A DNA stretch of 52,025 bases from Candidatus Binatota bacterium (GTDB lineage Bacteria; Desulfobacterota; Binatia; UBA1149; CAITLU01), in the NCBI GenBank assembly GCA_024276575.1, contig JAJRWY010000147.1:1-52025 (forward strand), given 5' to 3'. The translations under genes and the position numbers were made by a program. Below, piece after piece: positions 15,530 through 24,746 of the stretch. Each line of letters opens with the position of its first letter. Position 1 is the first letter of the stretch. The notes below the pieces were generated by a model. The model made no database searches. It was not told where the DNA came from and saw only the letters and a program-made list of their open reading frames with translations.

Positions 15530-17146
15530 CTAGATGGTCCCGGGATCCCGGTAGACCCCGAACTCCTCACGATAAATGTCCGAAACTTCACCCACCGTAC
15601 ATCCGCAGTCTACGGCCCGCAGCAAAGGCGGCATCAGGTTGGCTCCCGAACGCGCCGCGTCTCGCAACGCGGACAAACACGACTTAACTTCCGCCGCGTT
15701 GCGTGCAACCTTGAAGGCTACGACCCGCTCGCGTTGCTCACGTTCGAGATTGCTATCGATCTTCAAGATCTCTAGGTCGTGGGCCTGCGAATCCATGGTG
15801 TAGCCGTTGACGCCTACCGTAACATAGTCTTTGGAATCGGTCGCCAACTGAAACTCGTAGGCCGCGTCCGCAATCTCGCTTTGCGGAAAGCCCAGCTCGA
15901 TAGCGCGCACGATACCGCCCATTTCGTCGATCCTGTCGATATAGGCCTGGGCTTCCGCCTCCATGCGTTCGGTCAGGGCTTCGATCGCATAACTCCCGCC
16001 CAAAGGATCCACGGTGTTGGTCACTCCCGACTCTGCGGCCAGAATCTGTTGGGTACGCAAGGCCACCGTCACCGCTTCCTCGGAAGGCAGGGCCAGGGTC
16101 TCGTCGAGCGAATTGGTGTGCAGCGATTGAACACCGGCCATGACTGCGGCTAGGGCCTGAACGGTAACCCGGACCACGTTGTTGAGCGGCTGCTGTGCGG
16201 TCAGCGAGACCCCCGAGGTCTGGGCGTGGGTGCGCATCAGGCAAGCACGGTCGGTCTTGGCACCGAAACGCTCGCGCATGATCTTTGCCCACAGGCGGCG
16301 CGCCGCACGAATCTTGGCGACTTCCTCCAGGAAATCGTTGTGGACGTTGAAGAAGAAGGAAAGCCGCGGACCGAACTCGTCGGGGTCGAGACCGCGTTCG
16401 ACCGCCGCCTGCACATAGCCGATGCCGTCGGCAAGCGTGAAAGCAAGCTCCTGAACCGCCGTCGAGCCCGCCTCGCGAATGTGGTAGCCGGAAATCGACA
16501 CCGGATGCCAGCGCGGCACTTCGGCCGTGCAGAACTCGATCATGTCGGTGACTATGCGCAGCGAAGGTTCGGGCGGGCAGATCCATTCCTTCTGGGCGAT
16601 GAACTCCTTGAACATGTCGTTCTGTATGGTTCCGCCCATATCGGAGCGCTTGCAGCCGCGGCGCTCGCCCACCACCAGATACATCGCCAGTAGGATCGAA
16701 GCCGAACAGTTCACCGTCATCGAGGTGGTGATCTCATCGAGTTTGATGCCCTCGAAGAGCCGTTCCATGTCCTCGATGGTCGACACGGCCACGCCTTCGC
16801 GCCCGACCTCGCCCTCGGCGCGCTCGGAGTCGGCGTCGTAGCCCATCAAAGTGGGCATATCGAAAGCCGTAGACAAACCGTTGCTGCCCTGGGCAAGCAG
16901 GTACTTGAAGCGCTCATTGGTATCGGCGGCCGAGCCGAAACCTGCGAATTGCCGCATGGTCCAGGTCTTGCCCCGGTACATGTTGGGGTAGACCCCGCGC
17001 GTGAAAGGATAGCGGCCGGGACGTCCCGGATCCTGGGAAACGTCGGCGGGGCCGTAGCACTCCTCGAGTTCCATACCCGAGATCGTCGAATGCGCCGGCC
17101 GCTGCGCACCGCGAGGCGCCTTTGCTACACCGCTACTACTACTCAT
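15530..17146 (-). CDS. Acyl-CoA mutase large subunit, isobutyryl-CoA-type
   Basis: 538-residue TIM-barrel subunit of a B12-dependent acyl-CoA mutase. The family core is clear: [32 protein letters not shown] and [10 protein letters not shown]. Aligned by hand to Propionibacterium methylmalonyl-CoA mutase, F67 falls at Tyr89 and Q185 at Arg207, while H222 matches His244; the spacings of 118 and 37 residues agree exactly. Phe and Gln at these places define isobutyryl-CoA mutase (Phe80, Gln198), so interconversion of isobutyryl- and n-butyryl-CoA is likelier than methylmalonyl-CoA isomerisation. AAGG lies seven bases before ATG 17146. No G-protein chaperone (MeaB/MeaI) gene is seen nearby. Confidence 0.9.
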   Translation of the reverse strand: MSSSSGVAKAPRGAQRPAHSTISGMELEECYGPADVSQDPGRPGRYPFTRGVYPNMYRGKTWTMRQFAGFGSAADTNERFKYLLAQGSNGLSTAFDMPTLMGYDADSERAEGEVGREGVAVSTIEDMERLFEGIKLDEITTSMTVNCSASILLAMYLVVGERRGCKRSDMGGTIQNDMFKEFIAQKEWICPPEPSLRIVTDMIEFCTAEVPRWHPVSISGYHIREAGSTAVQELAFTLADGIGYVQAAVERGLDPDEFGPRLSFFFNVHNDFLEEVAKIRAARRLWAKIMRERFGAKTDRACLMRTHAQTSGVSLTAQQPLNNVVRVTVQALAAVMAGVQSLHTNSLDETLALPSEEAVTVALRTQQILAAESGVTNTVDPLGGSYAIEALTERMEAEAQAYIDRIDEMGGIVRAIELGFPQSEIADAAYEFQLATDSKDYVTVGVNGYTMDSQAHDLEILKIDSNLEREQRERVVAFKVARNAAEVKSCLSALRDAARSGANLMPPLLRAVDCGCTVGEVSDIYREEFGVYRDPGTI

Positions 17147-17510
17147 CTCAGTGCCTTCGCACTTTCGCGCCGGCTATGGGCAAAACATTCTTCATGAAGC
17201 TCGGTAAAACTCGCGGGCCGTGCCGCTCGCGCCAAGCCCGGCGGCTCGGCCCCGGGTCGAACACGGACCCCTCAAAAGCTCGAATAGCGCCGGAGTATAG
17301 CGAAGGACTACAGCGCAGACCAACGCGAGAAATCAGCGGCAAAGGCAGCCCGGCCGTTCGCTTTGCGGCGGCCGGCACTACGCGCTGCTCCGCTTCGCAA
17401 ACGCAAAGACGCCCGTAGTAGGCTTCGCCGGCCTCGAGTCCGTTCAGTAGTCGGATGCACCGGGCAGCCGCAAATCCGCTCGGCAGCTCGCTTCGTAGCC
17501 GCAAGCCTGC
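17147..17510. other. Gap holding a copy of the GlpX-like gene end
   Basis: No gene is supported in these 364 bases. At 17444-17460 the sequence TCAGTAGTCGGATGCAC matches the true 3' end of the downstream-lying GlpX-like gene at 17511-17527 (TCAGTAATCGGGTGCAC) in 15 of 17 positions, 67 bp away. This fits the pattern of gene ends copied into the spacer. The promoter for the mutase operon should also lie here but was not pinned down. Confidence 0.55.
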
Positions 17511-18467
17511 TCAGTAATCGGGTGCACGATCGAAACGGTGATGGGTTTCCAGCAATCTCACGGTCTTGCTGGCCGAGCGCATTACCACCGAGTGGGTTAC
17601 GGCGCCGCCCTTGAAGAACTTCACGCCCTTCAAGTACTCACCGTCGGTGACTCCGGTGGCCGCAAACATGATGTTGCCGCCGGCCATCTCTTCGAGCCCC
17701 AATTTGCGGCCCGCATCGCGGATTCCGAACTCATAGAGCGCGTCCTTGTCGGCAGGAGAACGCGGCACGAAACGGCACTGCATGAATCCGCCCATGCACT
17801 TGAGCGCGGCCGCCGACAGTATTCCCTGCGAAGCACCCCCGGTTCCCATCAGCAGATCCACGCCCGAGCCCTTGCGCGCCGCCGCCATCGCGGCCGAAAC
17901 ATCCCCGTGGGGAATCAGTTTGACGCGTGCACCGGCGGCGCGAACGGTATCGATCAAATCGTCGTGGCGCGGACGGTCGAGAATTACTACGGTCAGATCT
18001 CCGACATAGCAGCCGCAGACTTCGGCCAAGTTCTTGAGATTTTCAGCCGGAGAGTTGTCGAGGTCGACCGCCCCGGCCGCCGCCCCGATGGTCGCGACTT
18101 TCTCCATGTAGGTATGCGGGGGGCTTCGCAAGAAACCGCCTTCATCGGCCAAAGCTGTAACCGACATCGCGTTGGGACCGCCGAGTGCACAACTGACCCC
18201 GCCTTCCAACGGATCTACCGCTATATCGACGACTTCGCCACCGCTCCCGATGTGGGATCCGGTGGCCAGTACATCGCCCTCGCGTTGCTGCGGATCCCCG
18301 ACCACGATGGTGCCCTGTACCAAGGCCAGCGAGGACAAAGCGTTGCCGATGGCCTCGGAGGCCAAACGCTCCGGAGCCATCTCGTCGCCACGGCCATTCT
18401 CTCGCGCCGCCGCCAACGCTGCAGCTTCGGTAACGCGAACCAGTTCAAGCGCCAGATTACGTTCCAT
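17511..18467 (-). CDS. GlpX-family protein with altered active site
   Basis: 318-residue member of the class II fructose-1,6-bisphosphatase (GlpX) fold: ALELVRVTEAAALAAARENG, DIAVDPLEGG, YMEKVATIGAAAG, DRPRHDDLI and FAATGVTDG. The metal ligands D85 and E88 are kept. Compared with E. coli GlpX from memory, K29 becomes E, D33 becomes E, E57 becomes D, D61 becomes R, T90 becomes G, and E213 becomes Q (GGASQG for GGAPEG). The usual GEGEIDEAP loop reads GDPQQREG. It may have lost or shifted activity; bisphosphatase function should not be assumed. Many genomes annotate such proteins simply as class II FBPase. Confidence 0.8.
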   Translation of the reverse strand: MERNLALELVRVTEAAALAAARENGRGDEMAPERLASEAIGNALSSLALVQGTIVVGDPQQREGDVLATGSHIGSGGEVVDIAVDPLEGGVSCALGGPNAMSVTALADEGGFLRSPPHTYMEKVATIGAAAGAVDLDNSPAENLKNLAEVCGCYVGDLTVVILDRPRHDDLIDTVRAAGARVKLIPHGDVSAAMAAARKGSGVDLLMGTGGASQGILSAAALKCMGGFMQCRFVPRSPADKDALYEFGIRDAGRKLGLEEMAGGNIMFAATGVTDGEYLKGVKFFKGGAVTHSVVMRSASKTVRLLETHHRFDRAPDY

Positions 18468-18617
18468 ACTCAGTCATCACCCCTCGCTACTTAACTTACG
18501 CTGCGGCAGCAGCAATCGCCCGGTGTAGCCCGCGTTCTTTATGCGGTTATCATCTGCCAAAGCTTACGTCGCTTCATCGGATATCAGCCACCACAACTAA
18601 GCTCGCGTGCTCCCTTA

Positions 18618-19838
18618 TCACCCGTCACGCGTAGCTATATCAAGGAACTGCTCGAGCAAGGTATGGCCCTGCTCGATACTGTCACCACTGCTTGCCGCCG
18701 CGGCTTCGCTGTAACCCCGGCCGGCCCCATCGGCTCTCGCAAAATCGTCCGAGGACATGATCGCGAAGGGCACCGGATCATCCGAGTGGGTCCTCGTCGA
18801 TACCGGCGTGGCATGGTCCGGCAAAGCCATGATACGCCACTGCCCGTACTCGCCGAGGCCTTCGAGCAGAGTTCCGACCACCTTTTCGTCGAGATCCTCG
18901 ATCGCCTTCACCTTGAGTTCGGCATCGCCCATGTGGCCGGTTTCATCGGTGGATTCCACATGTATGAAAACCAAGTCGCAATTCTTCAAAGCGGCGAGCC
19001 CGTACGTGGCCTTGCCCACGTAGTTGGTATCGATGAAGCCGGTGATGCCCGGAACATCTATGCGCTCCATGCCGGCCAGGCGCCCGAGCCCGCCTACTAC
19101 GTCGACCGCGGTGATCAAGGCCCCGCTGATGCCGAAGCGCCGGCCCAGCGTAGGCACCGCCGGCTTGCGCCCCTGCCCCCATAGCCAGATGTCGGTAGCG
19201 CGCTTCTCCCCGCGCTCTAAGCGCCGGTCGTTGACCGGGTGCAACGCGAAAATCTCGCGGGCGGCCGCGGCTAGGCCGACCAGTTTCTCGCTGCCCTCTC
19301 CTTGCGGCAGGTAAGCGGCTACCGCCTGATTGGTGATGTCGTGAGGCGGCGTAGTCTTGGTGGCAACCGGACCACCCTGCCAAACCATCAGGTGGCGGTA
19401 ACTCACGCCGGGATAGAAGCGGATCTCGTCGTCGCCAAGCTCCCGCTGCAGGGTTTCGATCAACTCCGCAGCGTCCTCATTGCCGATGTGGCCCGCGGTA
19501 AAATCCGCCATGGTAGCTTCGCCGGCACCGTTATCGATGGTGACCAGATTGCAACGAAAGGCCACGCCGCGCTCACCCAAATCCACGCCCATGCTCGCGG
19601 CCTCGATCGGCGAGCGCCCGGTATGGTAGACAGTGGTATCGTATCCAAGAATGGTCATGGTGCCGACGTCGGTTCCGGCCGCCATTCCTGCGGGGATGGT
19701 CCGCAGCAGTCCCAGGCGGCCTCTATCGGCGATGAGATCGAGGTTGGGGGTGTGTGCTTTTTGCAAAGGCGTAAGCCCGCCGAGACTCTCGACCGGAAAG
19801 TCCGACATGCCGTCGCCCTGGACGATCACATACTTCAT
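18618..19838 (-). CDS. ApgM-like protein, proposed homoserine kinase
   Basis: 406-residue alkaline-phosphatase-superfamily protein resembling archaeal-type cofactor-independent phosphoglycerate mutase. The metal-binding opening is IVQGDGMSDFP, with GTDVGTMTILGYD, HVESTDETGHMGD and LPDHATPVSTRTHSDDPVPF. It is the last gene of lipA-alaC-hom-thrC and starts four bases after thrC. Homoserine dehydrogenase and threonine synthase are here but no ThrB is. A family model of such proteins has been proposed as an alternative homoserine kinase from the same kind of neighbourhood, so phosphorylation of homoserine is the best inference. Phosphoglycerate mutase activity remains the alternative. ATG 19838 has GGGAATC upstream. 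Confidence 0.85.
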   Translation of the reverse strand: MKYVIVQGDGMSDFPVESLGGLTPLQKAHTPNLDLIADRGRLGLLRTIPAGMAAGTDVGTMTILGYDTTVYHTGRSPIEAASMGVDLGERGVAFRCNLVTIDNGAGEATMADFTAGHIGNEDAAELIETLQRELGDDEIRFYPGVSYRHLMVWQGGPVATKTTPPHDITNQAVAAYLPQGEGSEKLVGLAAAAREIFALHPVNDRRLERGEKRATDIWLWGQGRKPAVPTLGRRFGISGALITAVDVVGGLGRLAGMERIDVPGITGFIDTNYVGKATYGLAALKNCDLVFIHVESTDETGHMGDAELKVKAIEDLDEKVVGTLLEGLGEYGQWRIMALPDHATPVSTRTHSDDPVPFAIMSSDDFARADGAGRGYSEAAAASSGDSIEQGHTLLEQFLDIATRDG

Positions 19839-19842
19839 AAGC

Positions 19843-20898
19843 CTAGATTCCCATGATCCCGACTACCTTGTCGAGATCACCCGAAACCTTGGTGGGCTTG
19901 GGACAGACCTCAATGGCATTAGAGGGATCCTTTAATCCATGCCCCGTAAGTGTACATACAATCAGAGACTTTTCTTCAATCACGCCGCCTTCAGCAAGCT
20001 TGCGCAAACCCGCTATCGAAGCCGCTGAAGCCGGCTCGGCGAAAACCCCCTCCGTCGCCGCCAACATCTTGTAGGCGGCCATGATTTCTTCGTCGCTCAC
20101 CGCATCGATGGCGCCACCGGAATCCCGTGCCGCCGCTTCGGCACCCTTCCAGCTTACCGGATTGCCTATCCTGATCGCGGTAGCCACCGTCTCGGGCTTC
20201 TCTATTTTGTGGCCGTGGACCAGGGGCGCGGCGCCGGCCGCCTGGAATCCCATCATCTTGGGCAACGAAGACACCACCGCGTCTTCGTGGTACTCGCGAT
20301 AGCCCATCCAGTAGGCGGTAATGTTGCCCGCGTTTCCCACCGGTAAAACATGGTAGTCCGGAGCGCGGCCTAGCACATCGCAGATCTCGAAGGCCGCCGT
20401 CTTCTGCCCCTGAAGCCGGTGGGGGTTGATGGAATTGACCACCGTGACCTCGCAGCGTTCGGCAATGCCCCTTACCACACTGAAAGCCTCGTCGAATCCG
20501 CCTTCTATCTCGAGCACTTTGGCCCCGTGCATGACCGCCTGGCTGAGCTTTCCCAACGCGATCTTGCCCTCGGGGATGATCACGAAACAGCGCAAACCCG
20601 CACGCGCCGCATAAGCCGCGGCGGAGGCAGATGTATTGCCGGTGGAGGCGCAGATCACGGCGCTCGATCCTTCGGCCACGGCCATCGTCATCGCCATGGT
20701 CATGCCACGGTCCTTGAAGGAGCCGGTGGGATTGAGGCCTTCGTACTTGGCCCAAAGGCCGGCCTTCAGCCCGAGTTCGGCAGCGAGGCGCGGCAACTCG
20801 ATCAAGGGCGTATCGCCCTCGAGCAAGGTCACGGCCCGATGATCGCGCACGGCGGGCAGGCGCTCGCGGTACTGCTCTACTACCCCTTTCCAGGCCAT
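19843..20898 (-). CDS. thrC: Threonine synthase
   Basis: PLP enzyme that turns O-phosphohomoserine into threonine. The PLP lysine is in GSFKDRGMT, followed by CASTGNTSASAAAYAARAG and the phosphate loop VGNAGNITAYWMG. The 351-residue short type matches the Bacillus/archaeal branch rather than the long E. coli type. ATG 20898 is chosen because GGGGGAAAG precedes it and the family N-terminus (WKGVVEQYRERLP) starts there; the frame is open upstream through hom, but that is overlap. Only one base separates the hom stop from this start (TGAGATG), so translation is likely coupled. Confidence 0.95.
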   Translation of the reverse strand: MAWKGVVEQYRERLPAVRDHRAVTLLEGDTPLIELPRLAAELGLKAGLWAKYEGLNPTGSFKDRGMTMAMTMAVAEGSSAVICASTGNTSASAAAYAARAGLRCFVIIPEGKIALGKLSQAVMHGAKVLEIEGGFDEAFSVVRGIAERCEVTVVNSINPHRLQGQKTAAFEICDVLGRAPDYHVLPVGNAGNITAYWMGYREYHEDAVVSSLPKMMGFQAAGAAPLVHGHKIEKPETVATAIRIGNPVSWKGAEAAARDSGGAIDAVSDEEIMAAYKMLAATEGVFAEPASAASIAGLRKLAEGGVIEEKSLIVCTLTGHGLKDPSNAIEVCPKPTKVSGDLDKVVGIMGI

Positions 20899-20899
20899 C

Positions 20900-22228
20900 T
20901 CAACTTTCCCCCAAACTCTCTTCCACCCGGATGACCACGGGAAGCGCCCGGCACTGCTTACGCCGCGCAATCTTCGCAAGCGCGCGTTTGAGCGCCGCCT
21001 CCTTGGCCTTGTGCGTGCGAATGACCACCGGAACCGCGCCGCGCAAGGGCTTCTCGTGCTGGGACACAGTCGCAATACTGATGCCCTCGCCGGCCAGGAT
21101 CGTCGATATCATGGCCAGCACTCCGGGTTCGTCCACGACCAGGAAACGTATGTAGTGCTCGTGCGAGGTCTCCGCCATCGCTATCACCCGCTCGCGCTGC
21201 AGCAACGACACCTTACGCCCATACGGCGGTAACTGCGGACCCGTACCGCCGAGCAAAGCGCGCGCCGCTTCCATCAAGTCGGCCACCACCGCCGTAGCGG
21301 TCGGCATGCTGCCGGCACCCTGTCCGTAGTATACTGAGGGGCCGAGCGCACGCCCCTGCACGCACACCGCATTGAAGGGGCCGCTTACCTGCGCGAGCAG
21401 ATGCGCATTCGGCACCATCGCCGGATGCACCCTCGCTTCGACTCCGTCGCCGGTATCTCGCGCGGCCGCGAGCAGTTTGATCGTGTAGCCAAACTCGCGC
21501 GCGTAGGCCATATCGATACCGCTGATCTCACGTATGCCTTCCACGTGCACGGCTTTGGCCTTGATGCGTTTACCGAAGGCCAGGGCGACCAGGATTACCA
21601 GCTTGTGCTGCGAGTCGAAGCCGTCGATATCGTAGCTAGGGTCGGCCTCGGCCAAGCCCATGGCCTGCGCGCGCGCCAGCACCTCGGAGAACTTACCGGC
21701 GCCGGCCGCCATCTCGCTCAAGATGTAGTTGGCGGTGCCATTGACGATGCCGTAGACCTCGAGATTGCGATCGCCCGCAGTCGCCTCCTTGAGCGTGCGC
21801 ACTATCGGGATGCCGCCGCCGACACTGGCCTCGAAACCATAGCTCAGCGACGCCCTTTCCGCAGCGTGCGCCAGTTCCACTCCGTGCTCGGACAGCAGGG
21901 CTTTGTTGGCGCTGACCACCGCCTTACCCGCACGCAAAGCCTGCAAGTGGAAATCTTTGGCCGGCTGCAGTCCACCTATCAGTTCTACCACGATGTCCAC
22001 GGCGGGGTCGGCGATAAGCTCGCGCGCATCGCGAGTCAACAACTTCTTACGGACCTTGACGCCGCGGTCGCTGTGGAGATCGAGGTCGGCGATCTTGGCC
22101 AGGACCAGGGGCACACCCAGTTTCTCCTCTATCTCCGCCGCGTTGTCGCGCAGCACCCGCACCACACCACTACCGATGGTACCGAAACCTATCAGCCCGA
22201 CACCAACCGCTCTTTTCGAGGCCGCCAT
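20900..22228 (-). CDS. hom: Homoserine dehydrogenase
   Basis: Reduces aspartate semialdehyde to homoserine with NAD(P)H. The 442-residue protein has the Rossmann motif VGLIGFGTIGSGV, VELIGGLQPAKDF, the catalytic domain signature with NGTANYILSEMAAGAGKFSE and ADPSYDIDGFDSQHKL, and a C-terminal ACT domain (FLVVDEPGVLAMISTILAGE), which usually mediates threonine feedback. The start directly abuts the alaC stop (TAGATG) and the ribosome site GGAGGAAG sits inside the alaC end. It feeds thrC through the ApgM-like protein downstream. Confidence 0.96.
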   Translation of the reverse strand: MAASKRAVGVGLIGFGTIGSGVVRVLRDNAAEIEEKLGVPLVLAKIADLDLHSDRGVKVRKKLLTRDARELIADPAVDIVVELIGGLQPAKDFHLQALRAGKAVVSANKALLSEHGVELAHAAERASLSYGFEASVGGGIPIVRTLKEATAGDRNLEVYGIVNGTANYILSEMAAGAGKFSEVLARAQAMGLAEADPSYDIDGFDSQHKLVILVALAFGKRIKAKAVHVEGIREISGIDMAYAREFGYTIKLLAAARDTGDGVEARVHPAMVPNAHLLAQVSGPFNAVCVQGRALGPSVYYGQGAGSMPTATAVVADLMEAARALLGGTGPQLPPYGRKVSLLQRERVIAMAETSHEHYIRFLVVDEPGVLAMISTILAGEGISIATVSQHEKPLRGAVPVVIRTHKAKEAALKRALAKIARRKQCRALPVVIRVEESLGES

Positions 22229-23428
22229 CTATTCTTCCTCCCCTGCACCCGCCACGCCGGAAAACATCTTGCGGATACCGCGCAGAGCCTGCCGGGTTCG
22301 ATGCGTGTTCTCGATAAGAGAAAAACGCACATGCTCATCACCATAAGGGCCGAAGCCGATGCCGGGCGAGACCGCGACTTTGGCTTCCGCGAGCATCAGC
22401 TTGGAGAATTCCAGCGAACCCATCTCGCGGTAAGGCTCTGGAATTCGCGCCCACACGAACATCGTGGCCTTGGGTGCGGGAACCTCCCACCCGATGCGAG
22501 AGAGCCCCGATATGAGCACGTCGCGACGTTCCTTGTACAGGTTGCAGATCTCAGCCACGCAATCCTGCGGGCCGTTGAGAGCCTGAATGGCGGCGACCTG
22601 CACCGGCGCGAACATGCCGTAGTCGTAGTAAGACTTCACCCGTGCCAGCGCTGCGATCATTTCGGGGTTGCCCGCCACGAAACCCACACGCCAGCCCGGC
22701 ATGTTGTAGGTCTTCGAAAGCGTATAGCACTCTACGCCGATATCCTTGGCGCCCGGCACTTCCAGCAAACTCGGCGCACGGTAACCATCGAATACCAGCT
22801 CCGCATAAGCGTTGTCGTGGATGACCATCAGCTCGTACTCGCGAGCCAGCTCGACCACGCGCTCGAAGAAAGAAAGCTCGACGACCTCGGTAGTCGGGTT
22901 GGCGGGGAAGCTGATGATCAACAACTTGGGCTTGGGCCACGATTCCTTTATCGCCTGCTCCAGCTCTGCGATGAAATCGTGCCCCGGCAACAGCGGAACG
23001 TGGCGCAGGTCGGCTCCCGCGATCACCACCGAGTATTGATGAATCGGATAGGTCGGCGACGGCACCAGCACCGTGTCGCCGCGCTCGGAAATGGTCAGCA
23101 CCATATGGGCAAGCCCTTCCTTGGCTCCCATCGTGCATATCATTTCACTGTCGGGATCGAGTTCGATGCCCCACTTGCGACGGTACCAATCGCAGGCGGC
23201 CACACGCAATTTGTAGATCCCGCGTGACACCGAGTAGCGATGATTGCTCGGTTTGGCGATAGCCTCGACAGCCTTCTCGACGATATGAGCGGGCGTGGGC
23301 TGGTCGGGATTGCCCATGCCCATGTCGATGATGTCCTCACCCCGGCGCCGCGCTTGCTGCTTCAGCTCACCGACCGTCGCCAGCACATAGGGGGGTAGCC
23401 GCTCGATACGTCCAAATTGCCTACTCAT
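22229..23428 (-). CDS. alaC: AlaC-type alanine/LL-DAP-like aminotransferase
   Basis: 399-residue fold-type I PLP aminotransferase. It shows [13 protein letters not shown], the substrate-side [17 protein letters not shown] and the PLP lysine in [15 protein letters not shown]. These features match AlaC (glutamate-pyruvate transaminase) and the related LL-diaminopimelate aminotransferase family. Being beside hom and thrC suggests amino acid biosynthesis; proteins of this kind are often found next to homoserine dehydrogenase genes in deltaproteobacteria. Its ATG overlaps the lipA stop by one base (TAATG), and hom follows without a gap. Confidence 0.88.
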   Translation of the reverse strand: MSRQFGRIERLPPYVLATVGELKQQARRRGEDIIDMGMGNPDQPTPAHIVEKAVEAIAKPSNHRYSVSRGIYKLRVAACDWYRRKWGIELDPDSEMICTMGAKEGLAHMVLTISERGDTVLVPSPTYPIHQYSVVIAGADLRHVPLLPGHDFIAELEQAIKESWPKPKLLIISFPANPTTEVVELSFFERVVELAREYELMVIHDNAYAELVFDGYRAPSLLEVPGAKDIGVECYTLSKTYNMPGWRVGFVAGNPEMIAALARVKSYYDYGMFAPVQVAAIQALNGPQDCVAEICNLYKERRDVLISGLSRIGWEVPAPKATMFVWARIPEPYREMGSLEFSKLMLAEAKVAVSPGIGFGPYGDEHVRFSLIENTHRTRQALRGIRKMFSGVAGAGEEE

Positions 23429-24693
23429 TACACTTGCTCCCGGGAGCGACGATACAAGGAGTCCGCCCGGTACGACGAACGCACCAGAGGGCCGGCCGCG
23501 ATCTCGCGAAAACCCAACTCGCGCGCTTCCACGGCGATCTCCTCGAACTCGACCGGCTCCAGATAACGCTCGACCGGGAGATGATTGCGGGTGGGCCGCA
23601 AATACTGGCCGACCGTAAGCAAGTCGCAGCCTGCGGCTCTGATATCCCTCATCGCTTCACTCAACTCCTTCCTACTCTCTCCCAGCCCGGCCATCAGGCC
23701 GCTCTTGATCGCAGTGCCCGCGGGAGGACGGCATCCGGCAGCGTTCGTGGCGTTTTGGGCAGCGCTATCGGCCGTAGTTACCACGATGCTCTCCATTGCG
23801 CGCCCGGGCATCTTCTTCTCCGCGTGCGCCGCGGTATCCTCTGCGTAGTGCGCTGCCGTCTTCTTCTCCAAACGCGCCGCGGTATCCTCTGCGCTATGCG
23901 CTGCCATCTTCTTCTCCAAGCGCGCCGCGGTATCCTCTGCGCTGTGCAGCGCCGCATTTCGCAACGCGTCTCGCCGTGCGTCGCGCACTTGCAGCGACGC
24001 TGCGGCAAGAACCGACAGCGAACGCTCGTAGGTCGCCCGGCCGCGCACCGCCGGAGTCAGGCGCCTGACCGTCTCCAGATTGTGCCCGAAAACCTCGGGG
24101 CCGGCTTCAAGAACTTGCGCGATCAGCTCTGCGCGCCCGCCGAGATCCGAAACCAACACTTCCACCTGTACTCGGCGCTCGCCGGACTCTCCGCCGCCGC
24201 CAATCGCTTCCACCCGCACTGCTTCGCTGCTTCGAGCCAAGCGCCGGCGGCTTCGCCACAGCGTCCGGGCCGTCCCCGAACGCAGGCCCTCATCATCGGG
24301 GCCGCCGAGGCCGTGAAGAGCTTCTATGGTGCGTACTAGCTGCTGTGCGCCGTGGTCGCGGAGATCGTCGCGGGCGACCATGGTTATCACGACGTAAGCA
24401 AGGCCCATATCGGCCGCCGCTACGGCAACACGGCCGGCCTCCCCGCTATCGACGCGCGCAGGCCTCCCGGTCTTCACCGAGCAAAAACCGCAGCGGCGCG
24501 TACAGGTGTCGCCAAGTATCATGAAGGTCGCCGTGTGGCGGCTGAAGCACTCGCCGATGTTGGGGCAGCGCGCCTCCTCGCAAACCGTGACCAGCTCCGC
24601 GCTACGAAGCCGTGCCTTCACTTCCTCGCTACGGCCGAGACCACTGACCCCGTTTAGCACCCATGGCGGCAGGCGTTTGGCGGTGGCCAGCAT
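23428..24693 (-). CDS. lipA: Lipoyl synthase with two insertions
   Basis: Radical-SAM enzyme that inserts two sulfurs into octanoyl groups. The auxiliary-cluster cysteines [12 protein letters not shown] and the radical-SAM motif CTRRCGFC are intact, and the C-terminal RSSY supplies the serine ligand. The protein is about 420 residues against about 300 usual. The surplus is one ~45-residue insertion after residue ~134 (numbered from a TTG at 24711) and one ~90-residue insertion at ~240-333. The second holds three 16-residue repeats like [16 protein letters not shown]. Conserved VxTSVxRDDL is changed to [14 protein letters not shown] 24693 fits the family N-terminus ([11 protein letters not shown]); TTG 24711 is possible. 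It heads the alaC-hom-thrC operon. Confidence 0.9.
   Translation of the reverse strand: MLATAKRLPPWVLNGVSGLGRSEEVKARLRSAELVTVCEEARCPNIGECFSRHTATFMILGDTCTRRCGFCSVKTGRPARVDSGEAGRVAVAAADMGLAYVVITMVARDDLRDHGAQQLVRTIEALHGLGGPDDEGLRSGTARTLWRSRRRLARSSEAVRVEAIGGGGESGERRVQVEVLVSDLGGRAELIAQVLEAGPEVFGHNLETVRRLTPAVRGRATYERSLSVLAAASLQVRDARRDALRNAALHSAEDTAARLEKKMAAHSAEDTAARLEKKTAAHYAEDTAAHAEKKMPGRAMESIVVTTADSAAQNATNAAGCRPPAGTAIKSGLMAGLGESRKELSEAMRDIRAAGCDLLTVGQYLRPTRNHLPVERYLEPVEFEEIAVEARELGFREIAAGPLVRSSYRADSLYRRSREQV
23809..23965. repeat. 48-bp in-frame tandem repeat inside lipA
   Basis: Three copies with an exact 48-bp period (repeat blocks CGCGCCGCGGTATCCTCTGC starting near 23825, at 23873 and at 23921). 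Each encodes 16 residues of the pattern [16 protein letters not shown]. The period is a multiple of three, so the enzyme frame is kept. The copies differ at few bases, implying recent expansion or ongoing homogenisation. Confidence 0.92.
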
Positions 24694-24746
24694 ACTCGCG
24701 TTATATTTCAACGAGCGCTCGGTTCAACTCGCATCCGATTACCCGG

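Noticed and set aside
15514-15591. Longer N-terminus for the mutase small subunit
   Set aside because: The extra codons lie inside the large-subunit gene and before the ribosome site; TTG 15513 gives the normal family length.
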